Assembly: GCF_001651855.1 (NCBI RefSeq)
Contig: NZ_LNQC01000047.1
Span: 1-64,000 of the forward strand
Length of the DNA: 64,000 nucleotides
Source: Sinorhizobium americanum
Lineage (GTDB): Bacteria; Pseudomonadota; Alphaproteobacteria; Rhizobiales; Rhizobiaceae
Direction: 5' to 3'
The notes beneath the pieces are model-generated. The model had not been told where the DNA came from and did not search any database. It saw only the letters and a program-made list of their open reading frames with translations. Made by a program: the position numbers and the translations under genes. This document shows, one piece after another, positions 31,162 through 39,524 of this stretch. Every line of letters starts with the position of its first letter. Position 1 is the stretch's first letter.

Positions 31162-31938
31162 ATGGCAAACACTGCCACCGCACCGAAAATGACCGTATCG
31201 ACGACCGATGTCGCAATCGAAATCACCAACATGAACAAGTGGTACGGCGACTTCCACGTGCTGCGCGACATCAACCTTCGGGTCATGCGCGGCGAGCGCA
31301 TCGTCATTGCCGGCCCGTCGGGCTCCGGCAAATCGACGATGATCCGCTGCATCAATCGGCTCGAGGAACACCAGAAGGGCAAGATCGTCGTCGACGGCAT
31401 CGAGCTCACCAACGACCTGAAGAAGATCGACGAGGTGCGCCGTGAGGTCGGCATGGTGTTCCAGCACTTCAACCTCTTCCCGCATCTGACGATTCTGGAG
31501 AACTGCACGCTCGCGCCGATCTGGGTTCGCAAGATGCCGAAGAAGGAGGCCGAGGAGATCGCCATGCATTTCCTCAAGCGCGTCAAGATTCCCGAGCAGG
31601 CGCTGAAATATCCGGGCCAGCTCTCGGGCGGCCAGCAGCAGCGCGTCGCGATCGCCCGGTCGCTGTGCATGCGGCCGAAGATCCTGCTTTTTGACGAGCC
31701 GACCTCGGCACTCGACCCGGAAATGGTCAAGGAGGTGCTCGACACCATGGTCAGTCTCGCCGAAGAAGGCATGACCATGCTCTGCGTCACCCACGAAATG
31801 GGCTTTGCCCGCCAGGTCGCTAACCGCGTCATCTTCATGGACCAGGGCCAGATCGTCGAGCAGAATTCACCGGCCGAATTCTTCGACAACCCGCAGCATG
31901 AGCGCACCAAGCTGTTCCTGAGCCAGATCCTGCACTGA
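31162..31938 (+). CDS. aapP: General L-amino acid ABC transporter ATPase AapP
   Basis: A 258-residue ABC ATPase: Walker [10 protein letters not shown] at 51-59, signature LSGGQ at 154-158 and Walker B ILLFDEP at 174-180. The H-loop is in CVTHEMGF. It powers AapQM. It is 16 bases after aapM and the operon ends at a strong terminator just downstream. Confidence 0.97.
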   Translation: MANTATAPKMTVSTTDVAIEITNMNKWYGDFHVLRDINLRVMRGERIVIAGPSGSGKSTMIRCINRLEEHQKGKIVVDGIELTNDLKKIDEVRREVGMVFQHFNLFPHLTILENCTLAPIWVRKMPKKEAEEIAMHFLKRVKIPEQALKYPGQLSGGQQQRVAIARSLCMRPKILLFDEPTSALDPEMVKEVLDTMVSLAEEGMTMLCVTHEMGFARQVANRVIFMDQGQIVEQNSPAEFFDNPQHERTKLFLSQILH

Positions 31939-31963
31939 TATCGCGGTACCAGTTCGCACGAAA

Positions 31964-31998
31964 ACGGCCCGTCATTACTGACGGGCCGTCTTCATTTA
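31964..31998 (+). terminator. Rho-independent terminator of the aap operon
   Basis: A perfect 11-base-pair stem (31964-31974 with 31979-31989), TTAC loop, followed by CTTCATTTA. It lies 25 bases after the aapP stop. Confidence 0.85.
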
Positions 31999-32031
31999 TG
32001 CCCCCGGCCAGGAAGCTCAGTGAAGAGAATG

Positions 32032-32050
32032 GGCCGGTCGACGACCGGCC
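32032..32050 (-). terminator. Hairpin after the DapA-like gene
   Basis: GGCCGGT/ACCGGCC stem with CGACG loop, five bases past the DapA-like stop, followed on the minus strand by CATTCTCTTC. Probably a terminator. Confidence 0.6.
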
Positions 32051-32055
32051 GGTCA

Positions 32056-32949
32056 TCAAAGAACCGGCAGCGTCGGACGCTTCGCCAGCGCAGCTTCGAT
32101 AATCCCCTGAACCCGCTGACGCTCGGCACCGGCGAGCGGCAGTCGCGGGGCGCGGACGCGATCATTGGAATCGATCGCGAAGACTTCCGCCAGCTTGATG
32201 TTCTGGACGAGATTGGTGGAGACGTCGAGATCGAGCAGCGGGCGGAACCAGCGATAGATCGCCCTCGCCTCTTCGAGATGCCCGGCCTGGACGAGTTTCC
32301 AGATCGCCACCGTTTCCTTCGGAAAGGCGACGACAAGGCCGGCGACCCAGCCATGGGCGCCCATCAGCAGGCTTTCGAGCGCCAGATTGTCGACCCCGGT
32401 GAAGCAGTCGAAACGCTCGCCGAAGCGGGTCAGAACGTCAGTCACGCGGCGGATGTCGTCGGTCGATTCCTTCATTGCGACGACCAACTCGTTCTTCGCC
32501 AACTCGTCGAACATCGAAAGCGTCACGTCGACGCCGTAGGCGACCGGGTTGTTGTAGACCATGATCGGCAGCCCGCCCGCGGTGGCGACGGCCTGGATAT
32601 GGGCGAGCGTTTCCGCCGGCGCGGATTTATAAGGCACGCCCGGCAGAACCATGAAGCCGTCGGCGCCGGCCTTGGTGGCTGCCCTCGCCGCCGCTTCACC
32701 GCGGCGCGTGGCGCTTTCGCAGATCGTCATCAGCACCGGCTTGCCGCCGGCGACCGACTTGGCGATCTTGAGGATCTCGATCTTTTCCTCCGCCTCCAGC
32801 GTCATGTTCTCGCCGAGCGAGCCGCAGACGATCATGCCATCGACGCCGGCCTCGAACTGCAACGCGAAGCAGCGCTCCATCTCGGCCTTGTCGAGATCGC
32901 CATCAATTGTGAATTTCGTCGTTACTGCCGGAAATACGCCGCGCCACAT
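32056..32949 (-). CDS. DapA/NAL-superfamily lyase, substrate unknown
   Basis: A 297-residue TIM-barrel protein of the dihydrodipicolinate synthase/N-acetylneuraminate lyase superfamily. Lys160 in VAMKEST is the Schiff-base lysine and Tyr132 in MVYNNP the proton relay. The phosphate-type loop reads GSLGEN (43-48), not the GTTGE of DapA, so lysine synthesis is unlikely. Candidates include a pyrroline-hydroxycarboxylate deaminase (HypD-like) or a keto-acid aldolase. It is divergent from a GntR regulator that probably controls it. Confidence 0.85.
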   Translation of the reverse strand: MWRGVFPAVTTKFTIDGDLDKAEMERCFALQFEAGVDGMIVCGSLGENMTLEAEEKIEILKIAKSVAGGKPVLMTICESATRRGEAAARAATKAGADGFMVLPGVPYKSAPAETLAHIQAVATAGGLPIMVYNNPVAYGVDVTLSMFDELAKNELVVAMKESTDDIRRVTDVLTRFGERFDCFTGVDNLALESLLMGAHGWVAGLVVAFPKETVAIWKLVQAGHLEEARAIYRWFRPLLDLDVSTNLVQNIKLAEVFAIDSNDRVRAPRLPLAGAERQRVQGIIEAALAKRPTLPVL

Positions 32950-32967
32950 GAGAAGCCTCCTTCGCTC

Positions 32968-32977
32968 TGATATATCA
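32968..32977. promoter_or_regulatory. Candidate GntR operator, copy 1
   Basis: Perfect palindrome TGATATATCA preceded by CTC, 19 bases upstream of the DapA-like ATG. An identical copy lies 46 bases away. Confidence 0.7.
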
Positions 32978-33013
32978 GCATACTTGCCATGATTTCTGAA
33001 CTGTGTCAATCTC

Positions 33014-33023
33014 TGATATATCA
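33014..33023. promoter_or_regulatory. Candidate GntR operator, copy 2
   Basis: The same palindrome TGATATATCA, again preceded by CTC, 18 bases upstream of the gntR ATG. Two copies in a 91-base divergent gap suggest a shared operator for both genes. Confidence 0.7.
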
Positions 33024-33040
33024 CAAGCGCAAGGTCATAC

Positions 33041-33658
33041 ATGCCATCGCAATCGCAGGCCCATCTCGCCTATCTGGCGCTCGAGCGCCTCATCGTCACC
33101 TTGAAGCTAAAGCCGGGAACGCTCGTCACCGAACGGCAGCTCTTGGAACTCGCCAATCACGGCCGCACACCGGTCCGGGAGGCGATTCAGAAACTCGCCT
33201 GGCAGGGCCTGATCGAGGTTCGCCCGCGGGTCGGCCTTGAGATCAGCCGCATCCGACCGGACGATCGGATCCACGTGATGCAGACGCGTCAACAGCTCGA
33301 ACCGGTAGCGGCAGCGCTTGTTGCCGCACATGCAACCGCCGATGCGCGCCGGGAGATGAGCGACTGCAGGCAGCAGATGCTGGACTGCGCCGCTCGCGGC
33401 GACCTCGAAGGCTTTCTGGTGGCAGACAAGATGTTCGACGAGGTGATGGAAGAGGCCTGCCCGAACCGCTTCCTGACGGCGGCCCTGGCGCCGCTCCAGA
33501 CCCATGCGCGCCGCATCTGGTTCGCATCCGCATCGCCGGAAAAGATGAAAGGCTCGGTGGAGCGCCACGTAGAGGTCATGCACGCGATCGAAACGGCGGA
33601 TCCTGCCGGTGCTTCCGCTTGCATGTCACAGCTGATGGACTATCTGGCTGACGGCTAG
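33041..33658 (+). CDS. GntR-family regulator with FCD domain
   Basis: A 205-residue regulator with an N-terminal winged helix (about 8-72; RQLLELANHGRTPVREAIQKL is the recognition region) and an all-helical C-terminal ligand domain of the FCD type. Only one of the usual metal-binding histidines (in ERHVEVMHAI) is obvious, so it may sense a ligand without a bound metal. It is divergent from the DapA-like gene across twin palindromes, so autoregulation and control of that gene are likely. Confidence 0.9.
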   Translation: MPSQSQAHLAYLALERLIVTLKLKPGTLVTERQLLELANHGRTPVREAIQKLAWQGLIEVRPRVGLEISRIRPDDRIHVMQTRQQLEPVAAALVAAHATADARREMSDCRQQMLDCAARGDLEGFLVADKMFDEVMEEACPNRFLTAALAPLQTHARRIWFASASPEKMKGSVERHVEVMHAIETADPAGASACMSQLMDYLADG

Positions 33659-33689
33659 GCAGCCTCCGCGCTCGCCCAACCTAAATCAA

Positions 33690-33723
33690 AAGAGGAGGCG
33701 CACCGCCGGATGCACCTCCTCTT
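33690..33723. terminator. Bidirectional terminator between gntR and fpr
   Basis: Stem AAGAGGAGG/CCTCCTCTT (33690-33698 with 33715-33723), then GCA/TGC pairs across a C-A mismatch and an 8-base loop. It lies between the convergent gntR and fpr stops and is followed by TTTTGATTT on the minus strand. Confidence 0.85.
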
Positions 33724-33748
33724 CAGATCAGGTCTATTGCTCGGCGTG

Positions 33749-34561
33749 TCAGCCGACGAAGGCGCGCTCGATGACGAATTCGGCAGGCTTGTTGTTGGCG
33801 CCTTCCGTCAGGCCGGCCGCCTCGAGGATTTCCTTGGTGTCCTTGAGCATCGCGGTCGAGCCGCAGATCATGCCGCGGTCGATTGCCGGGTCGAGCGGCG
33901 GCAGGCCGAGGTCGGCGAAGAACTTGCCGTTCGTCATCAGGTCGGTAATCCGGCCCTTGAAGGGATAATCCTCGCGCGTCACGGTCGCATAGTGGCGCAG
34001 CTTGTCGCCGACGATCTCGTTCAGGAATTCGTGCTTGCGGATTTCCTCGGCGAGATCGAAGCCGTATTTCAGTTCGGCCACGTCGCGGCAGGTATGGGTG
34101 AGGATGACTTCCTCGAACTTCTCGTAGGTTTCCGGGTCGCGGATCAGGCTCGCGAAGGGTGCAATGCCCGTACCGGTCGAGAACATGTAGAGCCTGCGGC
34201 CGGGCACGAGCGCGTCGAGCACCAGCGTGCCCGTCGGCTTCTTGCGCATCAGCACCTGGTCGCCCGGCTTGATCGTCTGCAGATGCGAGGTCAGCGGACC
34301 ATCCGGCACCTTGATCGAGAAGAACTCCAGTTCCTCGTCCCAGGCGGGGCTTGCGATCGAATAGGCGCGATAGACGGGTTTGTCGCCGACCATCAGGCCG
34401 ATCATCGCGAACTCGCCAGAGCGGAAGCGAAACTCCTGCGGACGCGTCATCCGGAAGCGGAAGAGCCGGTCCGTGTAGTGCTCGACGCTGGTGACCGTCT
34501 CGGCGAATACACCCGCCGGTACCTGTACAGCGAAATCTTCCTTTTTTGCCGGCGCATTCAT
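33749..34561 (-). CDS. fpr: Ferredoxin-NADP reductase
   Basis: A 270-residue plant-type/bacterial FNR that moves electrons between NADPH and ferredoxin or flavodoxin. FAD-binding RAYSIASPAWDEELEFFSIKV lies at about 74-94 and the NADP-binding STGTGIAPFAS near 126-136. The C-terminus ends in Val-Gly, an FpR subclass feature. It is 144 bases downstream of the DUF934 gene in the same direction, with palindromes in that gap. Electron supply to the one-component sulfite reductase next door is plausible. Confidence 0.95.
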   Translation of the reverse strand: MNAPAKKEDFAVQVPAGVFAETVTSVEHYTDRLFRFRMTRPQEFRFRSGEFAMIGLMVGDKPVYRAYSIASPAWDEELEFFSIKVPDGPLTSHLQTIKPGDQVLMRKKPTGTLVLDALVPGRRLYMFSTGTGIAPFASLIRDPETYEKFEEVILTHTCRDVAELKYGFDLAEEIRKHEFLNEIVGDKLRHYATVTREDYPFKGRITDLMTNGKFFADLGLPPLDPAIDRGMICGSTAMLKDTKEILEAAGLTEGANNKPAEFVIERAFVG

Positions 34562-34613
34562 CGTGGCTTCGGTCCTGTAATGGTGAGGCTTTTATCAACT
34601 ACGAGCGGATATT

Positions 34614-34624
34614 CCAAGCCTTGG
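34614..34624. repeat. Palindrome CCAAGCCTTGG upstream of fpr
   Basis: Perfect 5-base arms around one base, 53 bases before the fpr ATG. On the minus strand it overlaps TTGGAA, which with 17 bases to TAAAAG makes a plausible promoter. Confidence 0.5.
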
Positions 34625-34634
34625 CAAATTGAAA

Positions 34635-34642
34635 GGAATTCC
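34635..34642. repeat. Palindrome GGAATTCC upstream of fpr
   Basis: Centre of a near-perfect 14-base palindrome (AA-R-GGAATTCC-Y-TT), 74 bases before the fpr ATG. Possible operator; no known regulator is recognised. Confidence 0.4.
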
Positions 34643-34705
34643 CTTCCAAATATAGGCTCTTTCTGGGATTTCGGCTTGCTTCACACTGTCGCGGGCCGCG
34701 TTTTT

Positions 34706-35203
34706 TCAAGAAACACGGCGCCAGCTGTAGGATTTGGCGTCTGCCGATGGTTTTGCCGTCGGCTGGTAGTGATTGGCGATGCCCGGCAGGCGCCCTTCCG
34801 AAAGCCTCTTGATCGCCGTCGCATTGGTCACCGCGAGACTGTCGATGCCACAACGCAGCATAAGCGGGATCTGGTCGATCAGCACGTCGCCGACGGCGCG
34901 GACTTCGCCTTCGAAACCCAACCGGCTGCGCAGCAGCGAAGCGTGGCTGAACGCGCGTCCGTCATTGAACGCCGGGAAGGCCAGCGCCACAAGGGCGATT
35001 TGGCCGAGATGCGGTGCCAGGCGCGTCACGTCGTCCGCAGGAGCGATCAGGACGCCTAGGCCTGACGCGCCGGCTGCCGCCTGTTCCAAGAAGGCGTCGA
35101 GGCCGAGGACTGCCTTCTCGTTCGAGCCGGCCTTCGTCTCTTCGGTTTCGACGATCCAAGGATCATCGTTCACGAAGCCGCTCTCATTCCAGATTTTCGT
35201 CAT
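34706..35203 (-). CDS. DUF934 protein linked to sulfite reductase
   Basis: A 165-residue protein of the DUF934 family, which often lies next to cysI-type reductases and has no proven role. Visible features are a central region (about 40-70) with APHLGQIALVALAFPAFNDGR and LRSRLGFEGEVRAVGDVLIDQ, typical of the family. No cysteine cluster or membrane segment is present. The ATG at 35203 begins MTKIWNESGFV; an upstream start 10 codons earlier overlaps cysI. It is 26 bases after cysI, in the same operon. Confidence 0.85.
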   Translation of the reverse strand: MTKIWNESGFVNDDPWIVETEETKAGSNEKAVLGLDAFLEQAAAGASGLGVLIAPADDVTRLAPHLGQIALVALAFPAFNDGRAFSHASLLRSRLGFEGEVRAVGDVLIDQIPLMLRCGIDSLAVTNATAIKRLSEGRLPGIANHYQPTAKPSADAKSYSWRRVS

Positions 35204-35229
35204 CTTCTCAAATCCTTGTGCGGCTTCGT

Positions 35230-36903
35230 TCACGCGGCTTCCTGGGCGCCGCCGCCGTAAAGGGCATCCTTGAAAGGCTGCGGCCCGACGCGGCGATAGG
35301 CTTCGAGGAAGGTTTCCGACTTGTCGCGGCGAAGGCCCAGATAGGTGTCGACGATCGTCTCCACCGCATCCGTCACCTTCTCCGGCTCGAATCCGCGACC
35401 GATGATTTCACCGATCGAGGTGTTCTCGTCGCCGGAGCCGCCGAGCGTGATCTGATAGAGTTCCGCGCCCTTCTTCTCCACGCCGAGCAGGCCGATATGG
35501 CCGACATGATGGTGGCCGCAGGCATTGATGCAGCCGGAAATCTTGATTTTCAATTCGCCGATTTCCGCCTGCCGCTCGGCCGAACCGAAGCGGCTGGAGA
35601 TCTCCTGAGCCACCGGAATCGAGCGCGCATTGGCAAGCGCGCAGTAGTCGAGGCCGGGACAGGCAATGATATCGGTGATCAGCCCCGCATTGGCGGTGGC
35701 GAGACCGGCGGCGACCAGCGCGCGATAGACCGGCTCCAGGTCGGCGAGCGCCACATGCGGCAGGATCAGGTTCTGCTCGTGGCTGACGCGAATCTCGTCG
35801 AAAGCGTATTCCGCGGCGATATCGGCCACGACTTCCATCTGGCTGTCGGTCGCATCGCCCGGAATGCCGCCGATCGGCTTCAGCGAGATCGTCACCATGC
35901 CGTAATCCGGATGCTTGTGCGGCTGGACATTCTGATGAACCCACTGAGCGAAAGCCTCATCGGCCTTCTTCCAGCGAGCGAGGTTTTCCCAGCCCTCCGC
36001 CCGGTTTGGCAGCGCTGGCGGGGCAAAATAGGAGGCGATCGCCTGGATATCGGCGTCGGGAAGCTTCAGTTCCGTGTCCTTGAGGCTCGCGAATTCGACC
36101 TCGACCTGACGCGCCAGTTCCTCGGCGCCGGTCTCGTGCACGAGGATCTTGATGCGCGCCTTGTACTTATTGTCGCGGCGGCCATGGAGGTTGTAAACGC
36201 GCATGATCGCCGTCGTATAGGAAAGCAGATCCTCTTCCGGCAGGAAGTCGCGGATCTTCTTGGCGATCATCGGCGTACGGCCCTGCCCGCCGCCGACATA
36301 GACGGCAAAGCCGAGCTTGCCGTTCTCGTCCTTCTTCAGGTGCAGGCCAATGTCATGGACCTGGATCGCGGCGCGATCGCGCTCGGCGCCGGTAACGGCG
36401 ATCTTAAACTTGCGCGGCAGGAACGAGAATTCCGGATGGACGCTCGACCATTGCCGAAGGATTTCTGCATAAGGGCGCGGATCGGCAACCTCGTCGGCCG
36501 CCGCACCGGCGAAATGGTCCGCCGTGACGTTGCGAATGCAGTTTCCGGAGGTCTGCAGCGCATGCATCTCGACGCTTGCCAGGTCCTTGAGGATGTCCGG
36601 TGTGTCGGAAAGGCGCGGCCAGTTGTACTGGATGTTCTGGCGCGTGGTGAAATGCCCGTAGCCGCGGTCGTATTTGCGGGCGATATGGGCGAGCATGCGC
36701 ATCTGGCGGCTCGACAGCGTCCCATAGGGAATGGCGACGCGAAGCATATAGGCATGAAGCTGCAGATAGACGCCGTTCATCAGGCGCAGCGGCTTGAAGG
36801 CGTCCTCGGCCAATTCACCGGACAGCCGCCGCTGGACCTGATCGCGGAACTGCTCGACGCGTGCGGAAACGAAGGCGTGGTCGAATTCGTCGTAACGGTA
36901 CAT
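35230..36903 (-). CDS. cysI: Sulfite/nitrite reductase hemoprotein, CysI type
   Basis: A 557-residue siroheme-[4Fe-4S] reductase for the six-electron reduction of sulfite to sulfide. Cys415, Cys421, Cys458 and Cys462 form the C-x5-C...C-x3-C cluster motif, and TSGNCIRNVTADH (118-130) is the siroheme-region segment. There is no flavoprotein CysJ next to it; it is probably ferredoxin-dependent. A nitrite reductase role is possible, but the cysG-cysI-DUF934 context supports sulfite. The symbol is by function, not proven subfamily. Confidence 0.9.
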   Translation of the reverse strand: MYRYDEFDHAFVSARVEQFRDQVQRRLSGELAEDAFKPLRLMNGVYLQLHAYMLRVAIPYGTLSSRQMRMLAHIARKYDRGYGHFTTRQNIQYNWPRLSDTPDILKDLASVEMHALQTSGNCIRNVTADHFAGAAADEVADPRPYAEILRQWSSVHPEFSFLPRKFKIAVTGAERDRAAIQVHDIGLHLKKDENGKLGFAVYVGGGQGRTPMIAKKIRDFLPEEDLLSYTTAIMRVYNLHGRRDNKYKARIKILVHETGAEELARQVEVEFASLKDTELKLPDADIQAIASYFAPPALPNRAEGWENLARWKKADEAFAQWVHQNVQPHKHPDYGMVTISLKPIGGIPGDATDSQMEVVADIAAEYAFDEIRVSHEQNLILPHVALADLEPVYRALVAAGLATANAGLITDIIACPGLDYCALANARSIPVAQEISSRFGSAERQAEIGELKIKISGCINACGHHHVGHIGLLGVEKKGAELYQITLGGSGDENTSIGEIIGRGFEPEKVTDAVETIVDTYLGLRRDKSETFLEAYRRVGPQPFKDALYGGGAQEAA

Positions 36904-36917
36904 GGAAGCTCAGGTCC

Positions 36918-37235
36918 TCAGGCAGCAAAATTCTTGGGGCCGGAAAGCCCGTGGTAACCGGCGGCATAGGGAATTGACGGTCCCTCCGCCCTGATCCGCT
37001 CGCGCATCCGAAGCGGCCGGAGTATGCCGTCAACCTCTTCCACGTCAACGACATTGACGTCGACGACCTTGTTGTCGGCGAAGGCTGTCTTGCCGGTCGC
37101 CTCGAGAGCCGCGACAGCCTCCGCGTGGCGGGCGACGAAGGCATCCTGCAGCGACTCCCCCCAGTTGCCGGAGGCGTCGAGCCAAACGGAGATACCGTCA
37201 GCCAAGCGATTTGCCGTCAAAACCTTGCTCACCAT
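36918..37235 (-). CDS. DUF2849 protein in the sulfite reductase operon
   Basis: A 105-residue protein of the DUF2849 family, of unknown function, seen typically between cysG and cysI in rhizobia. It has no cysteines and a Tyr-rich tail (YAAGYHGL). The ATG at 37235 has GAGGA seven bases upstream; a GTG one codon earlier is an unlikely start. It lies 10 bases after cysG and 14 before cysI. Confidence 0.85.
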   Translation of the reverse strand: MVSKVLTANRLADGISVWLDASGNWGESLQDAFVARHAEAVAALEATGKTAFADNKVVDVNVVDVEEVDGILRPLRMRERIRAEGPSIPYAAGYHGLSGPKNFAA

Positions 37236-37245
37236 CACGTCGTCC

Positions 37246-38703
37246 TCAATTCAAAATCTGTTCGGCGCGTTCAGCGCCGGAAGCGCTCGGCCCGGCGCCC
37301 TTGCGCCGGCCGGCTGCAAGCGGCTCCGACCGGTCGAAATTCGCACCGGCGACCGCGTCGCCGATGATCACCATGACCGGGCCGTCGAGTTCCGTGCGGT
37401 TCTCGAGATCCGGCAGCTCCCGGAGGATGCCGTGCAGCAGGCGCCGCTCGGGGCGGCTGGCATTCTCGATGACGGCGACCGTCGTTTCCGCCGGCAGCCC
37501 CGCCTGCATCAACCGGCCTGCCACGGAAGCGGCGACCGAGCGGCCCATATAGACCGCAATCGTCGCACCGGAAACGGCAAGCCGCGCCCAGTCGGGAAGA
37601 ACGTCACCGGCCAGATCATGGCCGGTCGTGAAGACCAGCGACGACGCGACGCCGCGAAGCGTCAGCGGCAGCTCGAAATCCGCCGCAGCGGCAAAGGCGG
37701 AGGTGATGCCGGGGACGATCTCGTAGCTGACGCCGGCCTCGCGCATTGCGGCCATCTCTTCGCCGGCTCGGCCGAAGATCAGCGGATCGCCGGATTTCAG
37801 CCGCACGACGCGCTTGCCTTCCTTGGCGAGCTTCACGAGTAGATGGTTGATCTCGTCCTGCGATTTGGTGTGGCAGCCCTTGCGCTTGCCGACCGAAAGC
37901 CGCTCGGCATCGCGGCGGCCCATGTCGACGATCGCCTGCGGCACCAGCGCATCATAGACGATGGCGTCCGCTTCCATCATCACCCGCTGTGCCCTCAGCG
38001 TCAGCAGGTCCTCGGCTCCCGGACCGGCCCCGACCAGCCAAACATGGCCGGAAACGCGCTCGGCCGCGTCGAGCAACAGGGAGGCCTCGCGGCGGGCGGA
38101 AGCAAGATCGCCGAGCGCGACATGATCCGCCACCCGACCCGAGAAGAAGCGCCGCCAGAAGACGCGGCGCGCCACGCCGCGTGGGATGAGACGCTCGACA
38201 GCCTCGCGGTAGCTCGCAGCCAGGATCGCAACGATTCCGAGCGAAGGCGAGAGCAACTGGTCGATCTGCGCACGGATCATCTGCGCCAGAACAGGCCCCG
38301 CCCCTTCCGTGCCGATGGCGACGGCGACGGGGGCTCGGTTGACCAGCGCCGGCGTCAGGAAATCGCAATAGTCCGGCTGGTCGACGGCGTTGGCGGGAAT
38401 CTTGCGCTCGCGGGCCGCGGCGACGATCACCCGATCGGCGGCCGCATCGCCGGTCGCGGCAAAGACCAATGCGGCGCCTTCGACCTGATCGTCGGCAAAG
38501 GCTTCGCGAATCGTCTCGATTCCCTGGTCCTTCAGGAAAGCCGCGAAGGCGGGCTCCGGATGATCCGCGTAGGCGAGAATACGCGCCTGGGTGTTCAAAA
38601 GCAGCCGCACCTTGGCAAAGGCCTCGTCCCCATTGCCGAATACCGCCACGCGCTTCTGCGCGACGCGGAAAAATGCCGGGAAAACGGACAGTTGCTGCGA
38701 CAT
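37246..38703 (-). CDS. cysG: Siroheme synthase CysG (multifunctional)
   Basis: A 485-residue fusion. The N-terminal third (about 1-160) is a precorrin-2 dehydrogenase/ferrochelatase domain with an NAD-binding FGNGDEAFAKVRLLL (about 22-36); the rest is uroporphyrinogen-III methyltransferase, starting at WLVGAGPGAEDLLTLRA. It makes siroheme for CysI downstream. It is the first gene of the block; a palindrome lies about 70 bases upstream. Confidence 0.95.
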   Translation of the reverse strand: MSQQLSVFPAFFRVAQKRVAVFGNGDEAFAKVRLLLNTQARILAYADHPEPAFAAFLKDQGIETIREAFADDQVEGAALVFAATGDAAADRVIVAAARERKIPANAVDQPDYCDFLTPALVNRAPVAVAIGTEGAGPVLAQMIRAQIDQLLSPSLGIVAILAASYREAVERLIPRGVARRVFWRRFFSGRVADHVALGDLASARREASLLLDAAERVSGHVWLVGAGPGAEDLLTLRAQRVMMEADAIVYDALVPQAIVDMGRRDAERLSVGKRKGCHTKSQDEINHLLVKLAKEGKRVVRLKSGDPLIFGRAGEEMAAMREAGVSYEIVPGITSAFAAAADFELPLTLRGVASSLVFTTGHDLAGDVLPDWARLAVSGATIAVYMGRSVAASVAGRLMQAGLPAETTVAVIENASRPERRLLHGILRELPDLENRTELDGPVMVIIGDAVAGANFDRSEPLAAGRRKGAGPSASGAERAEQILN

Positions 38704-38771
38704 ATCGAGGGGGCGGCTCCTTCTACAGGCTGCGGCGAATATCCCTCATAGCCGCCGACAATTGAAGAAAC

Positions 38772-38781
38772 AGAAATTTCT
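38772..38781. repeat. Palindrome AGAAATTTCT upstream of cysG
   Basis: A perfect 10-base palindrome, 69 bases before the cysG ATG on the minus strand. It could be a site for a sulfur regulator, but I see no match to a known CysB box. Confidence 0.4.
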
Positions 38782-38931
38782 ATGGCTTTAAGGGCACGTA
38801 TTGTTTTGCTCGACAGCCAAACTTTTTGAGCAAATATCTCCGGAGGATGATTGCCAACGGCAGCGGCATCGCCATTGCGCCCACCGCCGAACCTCCGTTA
38901 AATGCCGGCAGATGCGCGGGAGACTGCAGAA

Positions 38932-39519
38932 ATGAAACAATCGGAACTGGCCGGGCGCCTCCTGACGGTTATCGAAAACGACATCCTCCCCCTGACGGAG
39001 AAGGGTGTGGCGGCCGGCAACAAGGTGTTCGGCGCTGCGATCCTGCGCAAGTCCGATCTCTCGCTCGTACTCGCCGAGACCAACAACGAGACCGAAAACC
39101 CGCTGTGGCATGGCGAAGTCCATGCGCTCAAGCGCTTCTACGAACTGACGGAGAAGTCCGACACGCGCGATCTGATCTTCCTGTCGACGCATGAGCCCTG
39201 CTCCATGTGCCTTTCGGCAATCACCTGGGCCGGCTTCGACAATTTCTACTACTTCTTCAGCCACGAGGATTCGCGCGACAGCTTCTCGATTCCGCACGAC
39301 CTGAAGATCCTCAAGGAAGTCTTCCGGCTTGAACCTGGCGGCTATGTCCGGGAAAATGCCTTCTGGAAGTCGGCCTCGATCGCTGCTCTCATGCGGGATG
39401 CCGATCCGGAGACGACAAAGAGGCTCGCGGCGCAGGATGCCCGGATCCGCGAGCGCTACGATCGCCTGTCGGCCGCCTATCAGGCGGGCAAAGACAACAA
39501 CGCCATACCGCTGAACTGA
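38932..39519 (+). CDS. Nucleoside/cytidine-deaminase-fold protein
   Basis: A 195-residue zinc-dependent deaminase fold. The catalytic motif is His60-x-Glu62 (WHGEVHAL) and Cys90-x2-Cys93 (PCSMC). The C-terminal helical extension (150-195) is not found in tRNA adenosine deaminase TadA. The substrate, perhaps a guanine or cytosine derivative, is unknown. The ATG at 38932 is preferred, with GGGAG upstream; ATG at 38902 adds ten residues. It is five bases before mazG, so a housecleaning nucleotide role is plausible. Confidence 0.85.
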   Translation: MKQSELAGRLLTVIENDILPLTEKGVAAGNKVFGAAILRKSDLSLVLAETNNETENPLWHGEVHALKRFYELTEKSDTRDLIFLSTHEPCSMCLSAITWAGFDNFYYFFSHEDSRDSFSIPHDLKILKEVFRLEPGGYVRENAFWKSASIAALMRDADPETTKRLAAQDARIRERYDRLSAAYQAGKDNNAIPLN

Positions 39520-39524
39520 GTCCG

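Noticed and set aside
32056-32949. Calling the DapA-like gene dapA
   Set aside because: GSLGEN loop and the divergent regulator argue against lysine biosynthesis; left without a symbol.
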